A stretch of 64,000 bases of DNA from Chitinophagaceae bacterium (GTDB lineage Bacteria > Bacteroidota > Bacteroidia > Chitinophagales > Chitinophagaceae): the NCBI GenBank assembly GCA_023229465.1, contig JALNZE010000003.1:198789-262788 (forward strand), in the 5' to 3' direction. Of this stretch, positions 51,699-61,374 are shown one piece after another. Within the stretch, counting starts at the first letter, position 1. Every line of letters starts with the position of its first letter. The notes under the pieces are model-generated. The model saw nothing but the letters and a program-made list of their open reading frames with translations. It made no database searches and had not been told where the DNA came from. A program made the position numbers and the translations under genes.

Positions 51699-52490
51699 AT
51701 GAGAAAAAAAATTGCCCCACTGGTATCCCTTGCCTTTTTCCTCTTTTTGTGTTTATCCGTGACTTTCGCGAACAAAGCGCCGAAAAGAGCGTATTATGAA
51801 ATAAAAGTATATCATGTTTCTACGAATGATCAGGTAAAAAAAGTGAATGAGTTCCTTCAGAATGCCTACCTGCCGGCGCTACATAAAGCTGGTATTGAAA
51901 AAGTGGGGGTATATCAACTAACAGGAATTGATACCGCATCCGATAAAAAAATCTATGTATTCATACCATTACGGTCACTGGACCAGGTAAATACACTGGA
52001 AGAACTTCCGGCGAAAGACCCTGATTTTACAAAGGCGGCTAACCCCTATTGGAATGCGGCCCATGATGCCGCTCCCTATATCCGGATTGAATCAATTGTT
52101 TTAAAGGCCTTCGCCCTAATGCCAAACCTGATAGCTCCTTCCCTATCGGGAAACAAAACTGAACGCATATATGAACTGCGCAGTTATGAGGGAGCTACTG
52201 AGAGATTATATAGACAAAAAGTGCATATGTTTAATGAGGGAGGAGAAATTGCCTTATTCAGTAAACTGCGGTTCAATGCCGTATTTTATGCGGAAGTACT
52301 GGCAGGAAACCGTATGCCAAACCTTATGTACATGACAAGCTTTAATAATATGACTGAAAGGGATGAACACTGGAAAGCATTTGGTGCGGATCCTGATTGG
52401 AAAAGAATGTCTTCCTTACCAGAATATCAACATACCGTTTCCAATCATGATATTATTTTACTAAACCCGACTGAATTTTCTGAACTCTGA
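51699..52490 (+). CDS. NIPSNAP family protein, secreted
   Basis: 263 residues with a signal peptide (IAPLVSLAFFLFLCLSVTFANK). Two ferredoxin-like NIPSNAP modules follow: YYEIKVYHVSTNDQVKKV near 31-48 and IYELRSYEGATERLYRQKVHMF near 158-180, each opening with the YELR/YEIK strand. The family belongs to the dimeric alpha/beta-barrel superfamily and is of unknown function. Export to the periplasm is inferred from the signal peptide. Confidence 0.85.
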   Translation: MRKKIAPLVSLAFFLFLCLSVTFANKAPKRAYYEIKVYHVSTNDQVKKVNEFLQNAYLPALHKAGIEKVGVYQLTGIDTASDKKIYVFIPLRSLDQVNTLEELPAKDPDFTKAANPYWNAAHDAAPYIRIESIVLKAFALMPNLIAPSLSGNKTERIYELRSYEGATERLYRQKVHMFNEGGEIALFSKLRFNAVFYAEVLAGNRMPNLMYMTSFNNMTERDEHWKAFGADPDWKRMSSLPEYQHTVSNHDIILLNPTEFSEL

Positions 52491-52536
52491 TAACATAACT
52501 TCTCAGATAGTACAGTATATCGTAACGTGGCATCGG

Positions 52537-52986
52537 ATGATAAATGACCCGAAAGACAAGTTGTTGCTTCTCTTGACCGATTTGCGTACATTTGCCAGGT
52601 TGAAGAAAATAGTAGCCATATCACTTTTATCAGTGTACCTGTTATCAACAACAGAATTGTACCAATTGCTGAAATTACCTTTATTGGTGCATCATTATGT
52701 GGAACATAAACAGGAAAATAAAGACCTTTCCTTATGGGGCTTCCTAAGCATGCATTATGCCCATGGGATTGTAAAAGATTCCGATTATGACAAGGATATG
52801 AAATTGCCTTTTAAAACACATGATGGCTGTACTAATTCAACCATATCAGTTTTTACGGCGCATCATTTTTCATCCGGGATCAGTAAACCGGTTATAAACG
52901 AAGCCAAATCTTTCCCTGTATATCTTGAGGAGTTCGCAGCATCCTCTTTCCTGTCCAATATCTGGCAACCCCCCAAATACTGTTAA
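52537..52986 (+). CDS. Small conserved-type protein preceding the metal efflux genes
   Basis: 149 residues, with possible later starts. A hydrophobic stretch KIVAISLLSVYLLSTTELYQLLKLPLLVHHYVEHKQENKDLSLWGFL lies near 23-70, followed by MHYAHGIVKDSDYDKDMKLPFK and a His/Cys-containing tail. In Bacteroidota proteins of this type recur directly before heavy-metal RND pumps; I recall the LLSTTELYQLLKLP...LWGFLSMHY pattern. Function is unknown, perhaps a membrane-linked metal-stress protein. It is 93 bp upstream of the pump gene. Confidence 0.65.
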   Translation: MINDPKDKLLLLLTDLRTFARLKKIVAISLLSVYLLSTTELYQLLKLPLLVHHYVEHKQENKDLSLWGFLSMHYAHGIVKDSDYDKDMKLPFKTHDGCTNSTISVFTAHHFSSGISKPVINEAKSFPVYLEEFAASSFLSNIWQPPKYC

Positions 52987-53030
52987 TCAATTTCATCTTT
53001 CCGGTATACTGCAAACATCAGGGGTGTTTG

Positions 53031-53038
53031 TACTTTTG
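53031..53038 (+). promoter_or_regulatory. Bacteroidota-type -7 promoter box for the metal efflux genes
   Basis: TACTTTTG matches TAnnTTTG and lies 41 bp before the pump's ATG. No clear -33 TTTG is present at 19-20 bp spacing. Confidence 0.4.
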
Positions 53039-53079
53039 TATACAATAAAAATCAAACAATAATTGATTAACAGAAAAAT

Positions 53080-56000
53080 ATGCTTAATAAAATAATTGAG
53101 TTTTCCATTGGGAACAAACTCATCATCGGTTTTTTTATCATTACCCTTATTGGAGTTGGTATATACCAAACCACCAAACTCCCCATAGATGCCGTTCCGG
53201 ATATTACCGATAACCAGGTACAGGTAATTACGGTTGCCCCATCTTTTGGCGCGACAGACATTGAAAGGCTGATCACTTTTCCAATTGAACAGGCTAACAG
53301 TAATATTAGTGGCATGAAAGAAATCAGGAGCTTTTCCCGATTTGGATTATCACTGGTAACTATTGTTTTTGATGACAAAACAGATATTTACTGGGCAAGA
53401 CAACAGGTATCAGAAAGACTGCAAAAAGTTCAGTCACAGATACCAACAGGAATTGGCACACCTGAATTAGGACCCATTTCAACAGGACTGGGAGAAATTT
53501 ACCAGTATGTAGTAAGGCCTGAAGAAGGTTATGAAGGGAAGTATGATGAAACAGAATTGCGAACCATACAGGATTGGATAGTACGCAGACAGTTAATTGG
53601 TGTAAAAGGGGTGGCAGAGGTAAGTAGTTTCGGCGGAAAATTAAAGCAATATGAGATCTCAGTTAACCCCAACAAATTACAATCCTATAATATTACTATT
53701 AACGATGTTTTCTCCGCTCTTGAAAAAAATAACCAGAATACCGGAGGTGCTTATATTGAAAAAGGCGCTACTGTTCTGTTCATACGCAGTGAAGGTTTAA
53801 TTGGCACTAAAAATGATATTGAAAATATATCTGTCAGGGCAACTGAAACCGGAAGGCCATTATTCATCAAAGATATAGCGGATGTTACCATTGGGTATGC
53901 CACCCGATATGGCGCCATGTGCTATAACGATAAAGGAGAAGTAGCCGGCGCGGTGGTAATGATGCTGAAAGGCGCTAACAGTAGTGAAGTTATCAAAAAT
54001 GTTAAGGAACGCATTAAACAGATTCAAAAAACCTTACCAAAAGGAGTCATCATTGAGCCTTTTCTTGACAGAACAAAAATGGTCAATAATGCTATCGGTA
54101 CAGTTCAAACTAATCTGATTGAGGGGGCATTGATTGTGGTATTTATCCTGGTAATGTTCCTGGGAAATTTCCGGGCCGGTTTATTGGTTGCATCTGTTAT
54201 TCCACTGGCCATGCTCTTCGCTATCATTTTAATGAACCTATTTGGAGTGAGTGGCAACCTGATGAGCCTGGGTGCATTGGATTTTGGATTAATTGTAGAT
54301 GGAGCCGTTATTATTGTTGAAGCCGTTATGCACCAGCTTACCCATAGTAAAAAATTTAGTCAAATTGGAAAATTATCTCAACCGCAAATGGATGAAGAAG
54401 TCACCCATTCTGCCAGTAAGATGATGAATAGCGCCGTATTCGGACAAATCATCATCCTGATAGTTTACCTACCCATCTTTACTTTACAGGGTATAGAAGG
54501 AAAAATGTTTAGGCCCATGGCCCAAACGGTGGCATTTGCATTATTAGGGGCTTTCGTTTTATCACTCACTTATATTCCAATGATGAGCGCCTTGTTTCTG
54601 AGTAAAAAAATAAAACATCAGCCCAATATATCTGATAAAATTATGTATCGGGTTGAAAGGCTGTATCAGCATGCGTTAGCAAGAATTTTACATTTCCCTA
54701 AAACAGTTTTGGTTACAGCGCTAACCATGTTTGTGCTTGCGGTATATACAATGACTACGCTGGGAGGCGAATTTATACCTGCTTTGGAAGAAGGTGATTT
54801 TGCAGTAGATACCAGGGTATTAACCGGAAGTAATTTAAATACTACTATCGAAAATACCCAAAAAGCCGCGCACATACTAAAAACTAAATTTCCGGAAGTA
54901 GAGAAAGTAGTTACCAAAATCGGAAGCGGCGAAGTACCTACCGACCCAATGCCGATGGAAGCCAGTGACCTGATGATCATACTAAAGGATAAAAAAGAAT
55001 GGACTTCCGCGAAAACATTTAAAGAGCTATCTGCAAAAATGAGCCTGGCCCTACAGGATATTCCTGGTATCACCACCGGATTTCAATTTCCGGTTCAAAT
55101 GCGATTCAATGAACTGATGACGGGAGCCAGGCAGGATGTGGTTTGCAAGATTTTTGGAGAAAACTTAGACACACTGGCTTTATATGCCGAACAATTAGGC
55201 AAAGTGGTAAACAGTGTAAAAGGAAGCCAGAACCTTTTTGTAGAACCGGTAACGGGTATGCCCCAGATCATCATTAATTACAATCGTGCTGTTATTGCAC
55301 AATACAACCTCAACATAAGCGATATAAATAGGGTTGTAAATACCGCATTTGCAGGTCAAACAACTGGTCTTGTATTTGAAGAGGAAAAACGGTTTAACCT
55401 GGTTGTAAGACTGAATATCGACAAGCGAAAAAACCTGGAAGATGTGCAAAACCTGCTGATTCCAACGCCACAGGGTACACAAATCCCATTATCACAATTG
55501 GCCAGTGTTGACATTAAAATCGGGCCCAATCAAATACAACGCGTTGATGCCAAACGCAGAATTGTAGTAGGATTTAATGTGAGGGACAGGGATGTACAAA
55601 CCATTGTGACCGAACTGCAACAAAAAATAGAGGCACAAATAAAACTTCCTACCGGATATTATATCACTTATGGTGGAGCGTTTGAAAACCTCAACGAAGC
55701 AAAAAAAAGGCTTATGATCGCGGTACCGGTTTCATTACTCCTGATTTTAATCTTACTCTATTTTGCTTTCAGTTCATTAAAACAGGGCTTACTCATTTAT
55801 ACAGCCATCCCGCTTTCAGCCATCGGAGGAATATTTTTTCTGGCTATTCGGGGTATGCCATTCAGTATCAGTGCCGGCGTGGGGTTTATCGCCCTGTTCG
55901 GTGTGGCAGTATTAAATGGAATTGTATTGATTGCAGAATTTAATCGCCTTAAAAAGGATGGATTAACCAGCCTGAATAATATCGTATTAATGGGAACTAA

Positions 56001-57429
56001 AGTTCGATTAAGGCCGGTACTAATGACAGCCTTTGTAGCATCACTTGGATTTTTACCGATGGCCATCAGTAATGGTTCCGGAGCTGAAGTACAGAGACCT
56101 TTGGCTACCGTGGTGATAGGTGGTTTATTAATTGCAACCTTCCTAACCCTTTTTGTACTACCGGTGCTTTATATACTAGTTGAAAAAACAGGTAAGACAA
56201 AGCGCGTGGCTAAACATGGAATAACCCTATTAATTTTCATATGCCTAAGTACTTTCAGTGCTCAATCTCAAAACAAAATAAAATTAGAAGCCGCTATAGA
56301 TACAGCTTTAAAAAATAATATTTCTGTAAAAAACGAAAAACTGAAAGCAGTGTATCAGGAAAAACTTATTCTTTCCGCTGCCAGTATTCCTAAAACAAAT
56401 TTTACAGCAGAAGCCGGGCAAATTAACAGTATCTACACGGATAGCCGGGTAAGCTTTTCTCAATCATTCAGCTTTCCAACCGTTTATTCAAATCAAAAGA
56501 AAGTTCTTACAGAAGAATGGAAGACAGCGGTACTAAGTGTTTCCTTAAAAGAAGCTGAGATCAGAAAAGCAGTTACTCAAATTTATTACTCCATCAGCCT
56601 TCTGGAGGAAAAGAAAAAATTACTGTTAAAAGCGGATAGTAATTATGCCGCATTTTTAAGTAAAGCTGAACTACGGCTTTTAAAAGGGGAAAGTAATATT
56701 TTAGAAAAAACGACTGCAGAAACACAAAGAGGTAATATTAGTTTACAGCTAATGGTTATTCAGGAAGAAATTGAATTGTCTGTTTTACAGTTTCAGCTAT
56801 TACTTAATAGTGCAGATAAAGTTGAGCCATTGGCAGAATCAACAAAAGTATCGGCACTATGGGCTATTGACAGTATTACTATTTCAGAACACCCTATACT
56901 GAAAGTATTACGGCAACAAAAGGTAACCGCAAGCGCCAATACGGAACTCGAAAAATCCAGATTACTTCCCGACCTGAGTATTGGATTATCCAATACGAGT
57001 ATAAAAGGAATGGGAGCAGATAATAGTCTGTATAGCGCTTCATCCAGGTTTACAGCTGCTTCTATAGGAGTGGGTATTCCCCTATTTTCCAGCTCGCAAA
57101 AGGCAAAAATTAATGCTTCGAAAACCTATGAACGAATTTCGGAAAATAATTATCTGCAACAGGAACAGCTATTGGCATCCCAGTACAGGGGGTTACTAAT
57201 ACAGTATCAAACCTATTTGCAAAACGTACATTATTTCGAGACATCCGCTTTACCAAACGCCAATATCATTACACAAACCGCGAATAAACAGTTCATTAAC
57301 GGATACATTAATTACCTGGAATGGGTAATGCTTACCAATCAATCTATCTCCATTCAAAACAGTTATCTGGATGCTATCAGATTATTGAATGAAAGCATTA
57401 TTTCGATTAATTACTTACTATTCAAATAA
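53080..57429 (+). CDS. CusA/CzcA heavy-metal RND pump fused to TolC-type outer-membrane factor
   Basis: 1449 residues. Residues 1-1040 or so are a heavy-metal-efflux RND pump: MLNKIIEFSIGNKLIIGF helix 1, KLPIDAVPDITDNQVQV (the HME start of the porter domain), and DFGLIVDGAVIIVEA near 401-415 in the fourth helix with the proton-relay aspartates. A Lys/Arg linker and a signal-peptide-like hydrophobic segment (GITLLIFICLSTFSAQSQ, near 1046-1066) then lead into an outer-membrane-factor domain with coiled-coil character (about 1066-1449). The pump exports Cu/Ag or Zn/Co/Cd by proton antiport; the ion is not predictable. It overlaps no gene and is followed by its adaptor. Confidence 0.92.
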   Translation: MLNKIIEFSIGNKLIIGFFIITLIGVGIYQTTKLPIDAVPDITDNQVQVITVAPSFGATDIERLITFPIEQANSNISGMKEIRSFSRFGLSLVTIVFDDKTDIYWARQQVSERLQKVQSQIPTGIGTPELGPISTGLGEIYQYVVRPEEGYEGKYDETELRTIQDWIVRRQLIGVKGVAEVSSFGGKLKQYEISVNPNKLQSYNITINDVFSALEKNNQNTGGAYIEKGATVLFIRSEGLIGTKNDIENISVRATETGRPLFIKDIADVTIGYATRYGAMCYNDKGEVAGAVVMMLKGANSSEVIKNVKERIKQIQKTLPKGVIIEPFLDRTKMVNNAIGTVQTNLIEGALIVVFILVMFLGNFRAGLLVASVIPLAMLFAIILMNLFGVSGNLMSLGALDFGLIVDGAVIIVEAVMHQLTHSKKFSQIGKLSQPQMDEEVTHSASKMMNSAVFGQIIILIVYLPIFTLQGIEGKMFRPMAQTVAFALLGAFVLSLTYIPMMSALFLSKKIKHQPNISDKIMYRVERLYQHALARILHFPKTVLVTALTMFVLAVYTMTTLGGEFIPALEEGDFAVDTRVLTGSNLNTTIENTQKAAHILKTKFPEVEKVVTKIGSGEVPTDPMPMEASDLMIILKDKKEWTSAKTFKELSAKMSLALQDIPGITTGFQFPVQMRFNELMTGARQDVVCKIFGENLDTLALYAEQLGKVVNSVKGSQNLFVEPVTGMPQIIINYNRAVIAQYNLNISDINRVVNTAFAGQTTGLVFEEEKRFNLVVRLNIDKRKNLEDVQNLLIPTPQGTQIPLSQLASVDIKIGPNQIQRVDAKRRIVVGFNVRDRDVQTIVTELQQKIEAQIKLPTGYYITYGGAFENLNEAKKRLMIAVPVSLLLILILLYFAFSSLKQGLLIYTAIPLSAIGGIFFLAIRGMPFSISAGVGFIALFGVAVLNGIVLIAEFNRLKKDGLTSLNNIVLMGTKVRLRPVLMTAFVASLGFLPMAISNGSGAEVQRPLATVVIGGLLIATFLTLFVLPVLYILVEKTGKTKRVAKHGITLLIFICLSTFSAQSQNKIKLEAAIDTALKNNISVKNEKLKAVYQEKLILSAASIPKTNFTAEAGQINSIYTDSRVSFSQSFSFPTVYSNQKKVLTEEWKTAVLSVSLKEAEIRKAVTQIYYSISLLEEKKKLLLKADSNYAAFLSKAELRLLKGESNILEKTTAETQRGNISLQLMVIQEEIELSVLQFQLLLNSADKVEPLAESTKVSALWAIDSITISEHPILKVLRQQKVTASANTELEKSRLLPDLSIGLSNTSIKGMGADNSLYSASSRFTAASIGVGIPLFSSSQKAKINASKTYERISENNYLQQEQLLASQYRGLLIQYQTYLQNVHYFETSALPNANIITQTANKQFINGYINYLEWVMLTNQSISIQNSYLDAIRLLNESIISINYLLFK

Positions 57430-57439
57430 TAACCTACCA

Positions 57440-58567
57440 ATGAAAAAAATAATTATAATAACTGGCGTAGTACTACTGATTAGCTGTGGCAGCAAGCAAA
57501 ATCAGGAAAAAACAGCAACCGTTACACCCAATGAAAATATAGTAACGCTTACAAAAGGCCAAATGGAGTCAGCCAAAATCGGATTAGGAAGTTTAGAGAA
57601 AAAAAAACTTTCTACTACCCTTGTTGTAAATGGTAAAATAGATGTACCTCCTCAAAATATGGTTTCAGTAAGTATGCCACTGGGAGGATATCTGAAGTAT
57701 ACAAAACTATTACCCGGTTTGCAAATCAGGAAGGGAGAAGTGATTGCCATCATGGAAGACCAGCAATACATCCAGTTACAACAGGATTTTTTAACTGCCA
57801 AATCAAATCTGGTTTATTCAGAAGCAGAATACCTGAGACAAAAGGAACTAAACCAAAGTAAAGCAAGCAGCGATAAGGTATTTCAACAGGCACAAATGGA
57901 ATACACTAATCAAAAAATAACAGTTAGCGCTTTGGCTGAAAAACTTAAATTGATAAATATTAATCCCCAAACAATATCTGAAAGCAACCTATCAAAAAGC
58001 GTAACCATTTATTCCCCCATCAATGGCTTTGTTTCTAAGGTAAATGTGAATATCGGCAAGTATGTAAATCCATCCGATATTCTTTTCGACCTGGTAAACC
58101 CTTCAGACATACACCTGAATTTAAAAGTGTTTGAAAAAGATATAGACAAGCTTTTTATTGGTCAACGATTACTTGCCTATACCAATAATGAACCCGAAAA
58201 AAAGCATCTTTGTGAGATCAGTTTAATCAGCAGAGACCTGTCTGCAGAGAGAACAGCGGAAGTTCATTGCCATTTTGATCAGTATGACAAAACATTGTTA
58301 CCCGGAATGTATATGAATGCAGAATTGAAAATCAAAAGTCTTTCATCCATGACTATCGCGGAGGAGGCAATTATCAATTTTGAAGGTGGAAATTATGTTT
58401 TCGTTGCCGGGCCGGCTAACCAATTCACCATGACGGCCATAGAAACAGGAATAAAGGAAAATGGTTTCATTGAAATCAAGAACAATCGCACATTTACAGG
58501 TAAACAAATCGTTACAAGAGGCGCTTACACCCTGCTGATGGCACTAAAAAATAAAACAGAGGAATAA
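57440..58567 (+). CDS. RND efflux periplasmic adaptor (membrane fusion protein), lipoprotein
   Basis: 375 residues from the ATG at 57440; an ATG at 57389 lies in the pump gene. MKKIIIITGVVLLISCGSK is a lipoprotein signal with Cys16. The lipoyl-like half-motifs flank an alpha-hairpin (IQLQQDFLTAKSNLVYSEAEYLRQ near 112-135), followed by a beta-barrel and membrane-proximal domain (LLPGMYMNAELKIKSL). It links the CusA-type pump to the outer-membrane factor. It begins 10 bp after the pump gene. Confidence 0.92.
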   Translation: MKKIIIITGVVLLISCGSKQNQEKTATVTPNENIVTLTKGQMESAKIGLGSLEKKKLSTTLVVNGKIDVPPQNMVSVSMPLGGYLKYTKLLPGLQIRKGEVIAIMEDQQYIQLQQDFLTAKSNLVYSEAEYLRQKELNQSKASSDKVFQQAQMEYTNQKITVSALAEKLKLININPQTISESNLSKSVTIYSPINGFVSKVNVNIGKYVNPSDILFDLVNPSDIHLNLKVFEKDIDKLFIGQRLLAYTNNEPEKKHLCEISLISRDLSAERTAEVHCHFDQYDKTLLPGMYMNAELKIKSLSSMTIAEEAIINFEGGNYVFVAGPANQFTMTAIETGIKENGFIEIKNNRTFTGKQIVTRGAYTLLMALKNKTEE

Positions 58568-58589
58568 TCCGGTTGTTCCCGCGAACGAT

Positions 58590-58625
58590 AAAAAAGCCGT
58601 GGTAATTTCCTACCACGGCTTTTTT
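58590..58625. terminator. Bidirectional terminator between efflux operon and clpB
   Basis: AGCCGTGGTA (58595-58604) pairs with TACCACGGCT (58611-58620), flanked by an A-run and a T-run. It serves both convergent transcripts. Confidence 0.9.
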
Positions 58626-58627
58626 AA

Positions 58628-61252
58628 TTATACCCCTTTGTCAACACTTACCCATTCATCCTCATTTCTAAAAACAACTACCCCGTCAAATACATCAACC
58701 AACACCGTTTTACTCTTATCTATATCTCCGGCCAAAATTCTCTTACTCAATGAGTTGATAATCATTTTTTGTATCAGGCGTTTCAGGGGCCTGGCTCCAA
58801 ATTGTGGATCATATCCCTGTTCTGCAAGAAATTCCAGCAAATATTCACTATACCTGAGTGTAATTCCATTCTCAGAAACCATTTTCTTTAACCCTTCCAG
58901 TTGTATCTTCACAATTCCCATGATCTGCTTTTTCATTAATGGGCTGAACATGATGATCTCATCTACCCTGTTCAAAAATTCCGGGCGTATCGTTTGACGA
59001 AGCAAGCTCATTACTTCTACTTTAGCTTTATCAGTAACTTCTTCTACATTAGTTTCAGTAACCTTTTCAAAAGCATCCTGAATCAGGTGACTACCTATAT
59101 TACTGGTCATGATGATAATCGTATTCTTAAAATTCACTACCCGGCCCTTATTATCAGTTAAACGTCCATCATCCAATACCTGTAACAAAACATTCCATAC
59201 ATCAGGGTGTGCTTTTTCAATTTCATCCAGCAAAACCACGCTATACGGTTTGCGACGAACGGCTTCTGTTAATTGTCCGCCTTCATCATACCCAACATAT
59301 CCCGGAGGCGCTCCTACCAAACGCGATACGGTATGTTTTTCCTGGTACTCACTCATGTCAATACGGGTCATCATACTTTCATCATCAAACAGGTATTCAG
59401 CCAGCGCTTTGGCGAGCTCTGTTTTACCTACCCCTGTTGTACCCAAAAAGATAAAGGATCCAATCGGTTTTTTAGGGTCCTGCAATCCTGCCCTGCTTCT
59501 GCGGATAGCATCCGCTACCGCGGTTATGGCCTCTTCCTGGCCCACTATGCGGTTATGCAATTCATCTTCTAAATGCAATAACTTTTCCCGCTCACTTTGT
59601 ATCATTTTCGAAACGGGTATACCTGTAGCCTTTGCCACATTCGCAGCAATATCCTCCGCATCCACTTCTTCCTTCAGCAAGCGCTTATCTGTGGAGCTTT
59701 CAATCTGTTCTGTAACCTGTGCAATAATCTTTTCCTGTTCCTGTACTTTTCCATACCGGATCTCGGCCACTTTACCATATTCACCATTTCTTTCCGCCTG
59801 TTCAGCCTGGTGCTTTAACTCGTCTATCCTGGCTTTGGCATTCTGCACTTTTTCAACCAGTTCCTTTTCCTGTTTCCATTTCGATTTTAACGTGTCTCTT
59901 TCCACCACCAGGTTACTTATCTCAATGTTCAGCTCTTTGAGTTTAGCTTCATCATTCTCGCGTTTGATGGCTTCCCGTTCTATTTCGAGCTGACGAATCT
60001 GTCTTTCCAGTTTATCCAGTTCCTCCGGCATTGAATTCATTTCGAGGCGAAGCTTGGCAGCACTTTCATCAATCAGATCAATGGCTTTATCCGGAAGAAA
60101 TCGATCTGTCATATACCTGGTAGACAACTCCACCGCGGCAATGATCGCCTCATCTTTTATCCGCACATGGTGGTGTGTTTCATACCTGTCTTTTAATCCG
60201 CGCAAAATGGAAATAGCGTCCTCTTTGCTGGGTTCATTGATCATCACTTTCTGAAACCGGCGCTCCAGCGCCTTATCTTTTTCAAAATATTTCTGGTATT
60301 CATTCAATGTAGTTGCACCAATGGCCCTTAATTCTCCACGGGCCAATGCAGGCTTTAAAATATTAGCCGCATCCATGGCGCCTTCGCCGCCACCGGCTCC
60401 AATCAATGTATGTATTTCATCAATAAATAAAATGATCTCCCCATCACTGGTAGCTACTTCTTTTACCACGCCTTTCAAACGCTCTTCAAATTCGCCTTTG
60501 TATTTAGCCCCCGCGATCAACTGGCCCATATCCAATGCGAAAATCGTTTTTGATTTCAGGTTATCCGGCACATCCCCGTTAATAATTCGCATGGCCAGTC
60601 CTTCTACAATGGCTGTTTTACCAACGCCAGGCTCCCCTACCAGTATTGGATTGTTTTTAGTTCTACGGGTTAATATGTGCAGGGTTCTTCGAATTTCTTC
60701 ATCCCGGCCAATCACCGGATCCAATTTGCCCTGTCTTGCCAGTTCATTCAGGTTCTTGGCAAACTTATTCAAGGTATTCAATTGTGTTTCCTGTGTTTGC
60801 GATTGAATGGTATCGCCTTTTCGTAAATCCCTGATAGCTGTTATCAAGCCTTTTTCTGTAAGTCCGGCAGCTTTTAAAGTCTTCGCGGTATCATCATTTA
60901 CCTGCATTAATGCCAGCAGCAAATGTTCCGTGCTGATGAATTCATCTTTAAACTCCTTCAACACATTATTGGCTTTCAGGAAAACATTATTAAGATCCCT
61001 GCTGATATTTTGTGCAGGTTCGCCACCTTGTATTTTGGGCAATTTGGCAATACTTTCATCTACCTTGCTTTCTGTAAAAGCAATATTTACATTGTTTCGC
61101 TTTAGCAGAAATTCTACAGGACTATCCTTATCAGCCAGCAATGCTTTTAACAGGTGGTTGGTTTCCATAGAAGGATTACCATTATTAAAGGCTACCTGCT
61201 GAGCCGCCTGAATGGTTTCCTGTGATTTTATGGTGTAGTTGTTGAGGTTCAT
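58628..61252 (-). CDS. clpB: ATP-dependent disaggregase ClpB
   Basis: 874 residues, full length. The Clp N-domain repeats cover about 1-145. The first AAA+ domain carries GEPGVGKTAIVEG near 205-217 and the Walker B ILFIDEIHTLIGAGG. A long coiled-coil middle domain (about 405-530) marks ClpB rather than ClpA/C. The second AAA+ domain has GTTGVGKTELAKALAE near 610-625 and VVLLDEIEKAHPDV, and the protein ends with the C-terminal ClpB domain. With DnaK/DnaJ/GrpE it rescues aggregated proteins after heat stress. Confidence 0.97.
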   Translation of the reverse strand: MNLNNYTIKSQETIQAAQQVAFNNGNPSMETNHLLKALLADKDSPVEFLLKRNNVNIAFTESKVDESIAKLPKIQGGEPAQNISRDLNNVFLKANNVLKEFKDEFISTEHLLLALMQVNDDTAKTLKAAGLTEKGLITAIRDLRKGDTIQSQTQETQLNTLNKFAKNLNELARQGKLDPVIGRDEEIRRTLHILTRRTKNNPILVGEPGVGKTAIVEGLAMRIINGDVPDNLKSKTIFALDMGQLIAGAKYKGEFEERLKGVVKEVATSDGEIILFIDEIHTLIGAGGGEGAMDAANILKPALARGELRAIGATTLNEYQKYFEKDKALERRFQKVMINEPSKEDAISILRGLKDRYETHHHVRIKDEAIIAAVELSTRYMTDRFLPDKAIDLIDESAAKLRLEMNSMPEELDKLERQIRQLEIEREAIKRENDEAKLKELNIEISNLVVERDTLKSKWKQEKELVEKVQNAKARIDELKHQAEQAERNGEYGKVAEIRYGKVQEQEKIIAQVTEQIESSTDKRLLKEEVDAEDIAANVAKATGIPVSKMIQSEREKLLHLEDELHNRIVGQEEAITAVADAIRRSRAGLQDPKKPIGSFIFLGTTGVGKTELAKALAEYLFDDESMMTRIDMSEYQEKHTVSRLVGAPPGYVGYDEGGQLTEAVRRKPYSVVLLDEIEKAHPDVWNVLLQVLDDGRLTDNKGRVVNFKNTIIIMTSNIGSHLIQDAFEKVTETNVEEVTDKAKVEVMSLLRQTIRPEFLNRVDEIIMFSPLMKKQIMGIVKIQLEGLKKMVSENGITLRYSEYLLEFLAEQGYDPQFGARPLKRLIQKMIINSLSKRILAGDIDKSKTVLVDVFDGVVVFRNEDEWVSVDKGV

Positions 61253-61374
61253 ATGAGAATCAGTTTACTGGTTTATTGATTTTTGTGGAACTGGGTTCTG
61301 GCTTTCTTAGAACTAAATGGGTTAAGCAAGAATCAGTTCCCCAATCGGTAACGATTTTGAAATAACTTTAATCA

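Noticed and set aside
59109..59993. 294-codon open frame antisense to clpB
   Set aside because: It mirrors conserved clpB codons, has Ser/low-complexity composition and no family features; a shadow frame.
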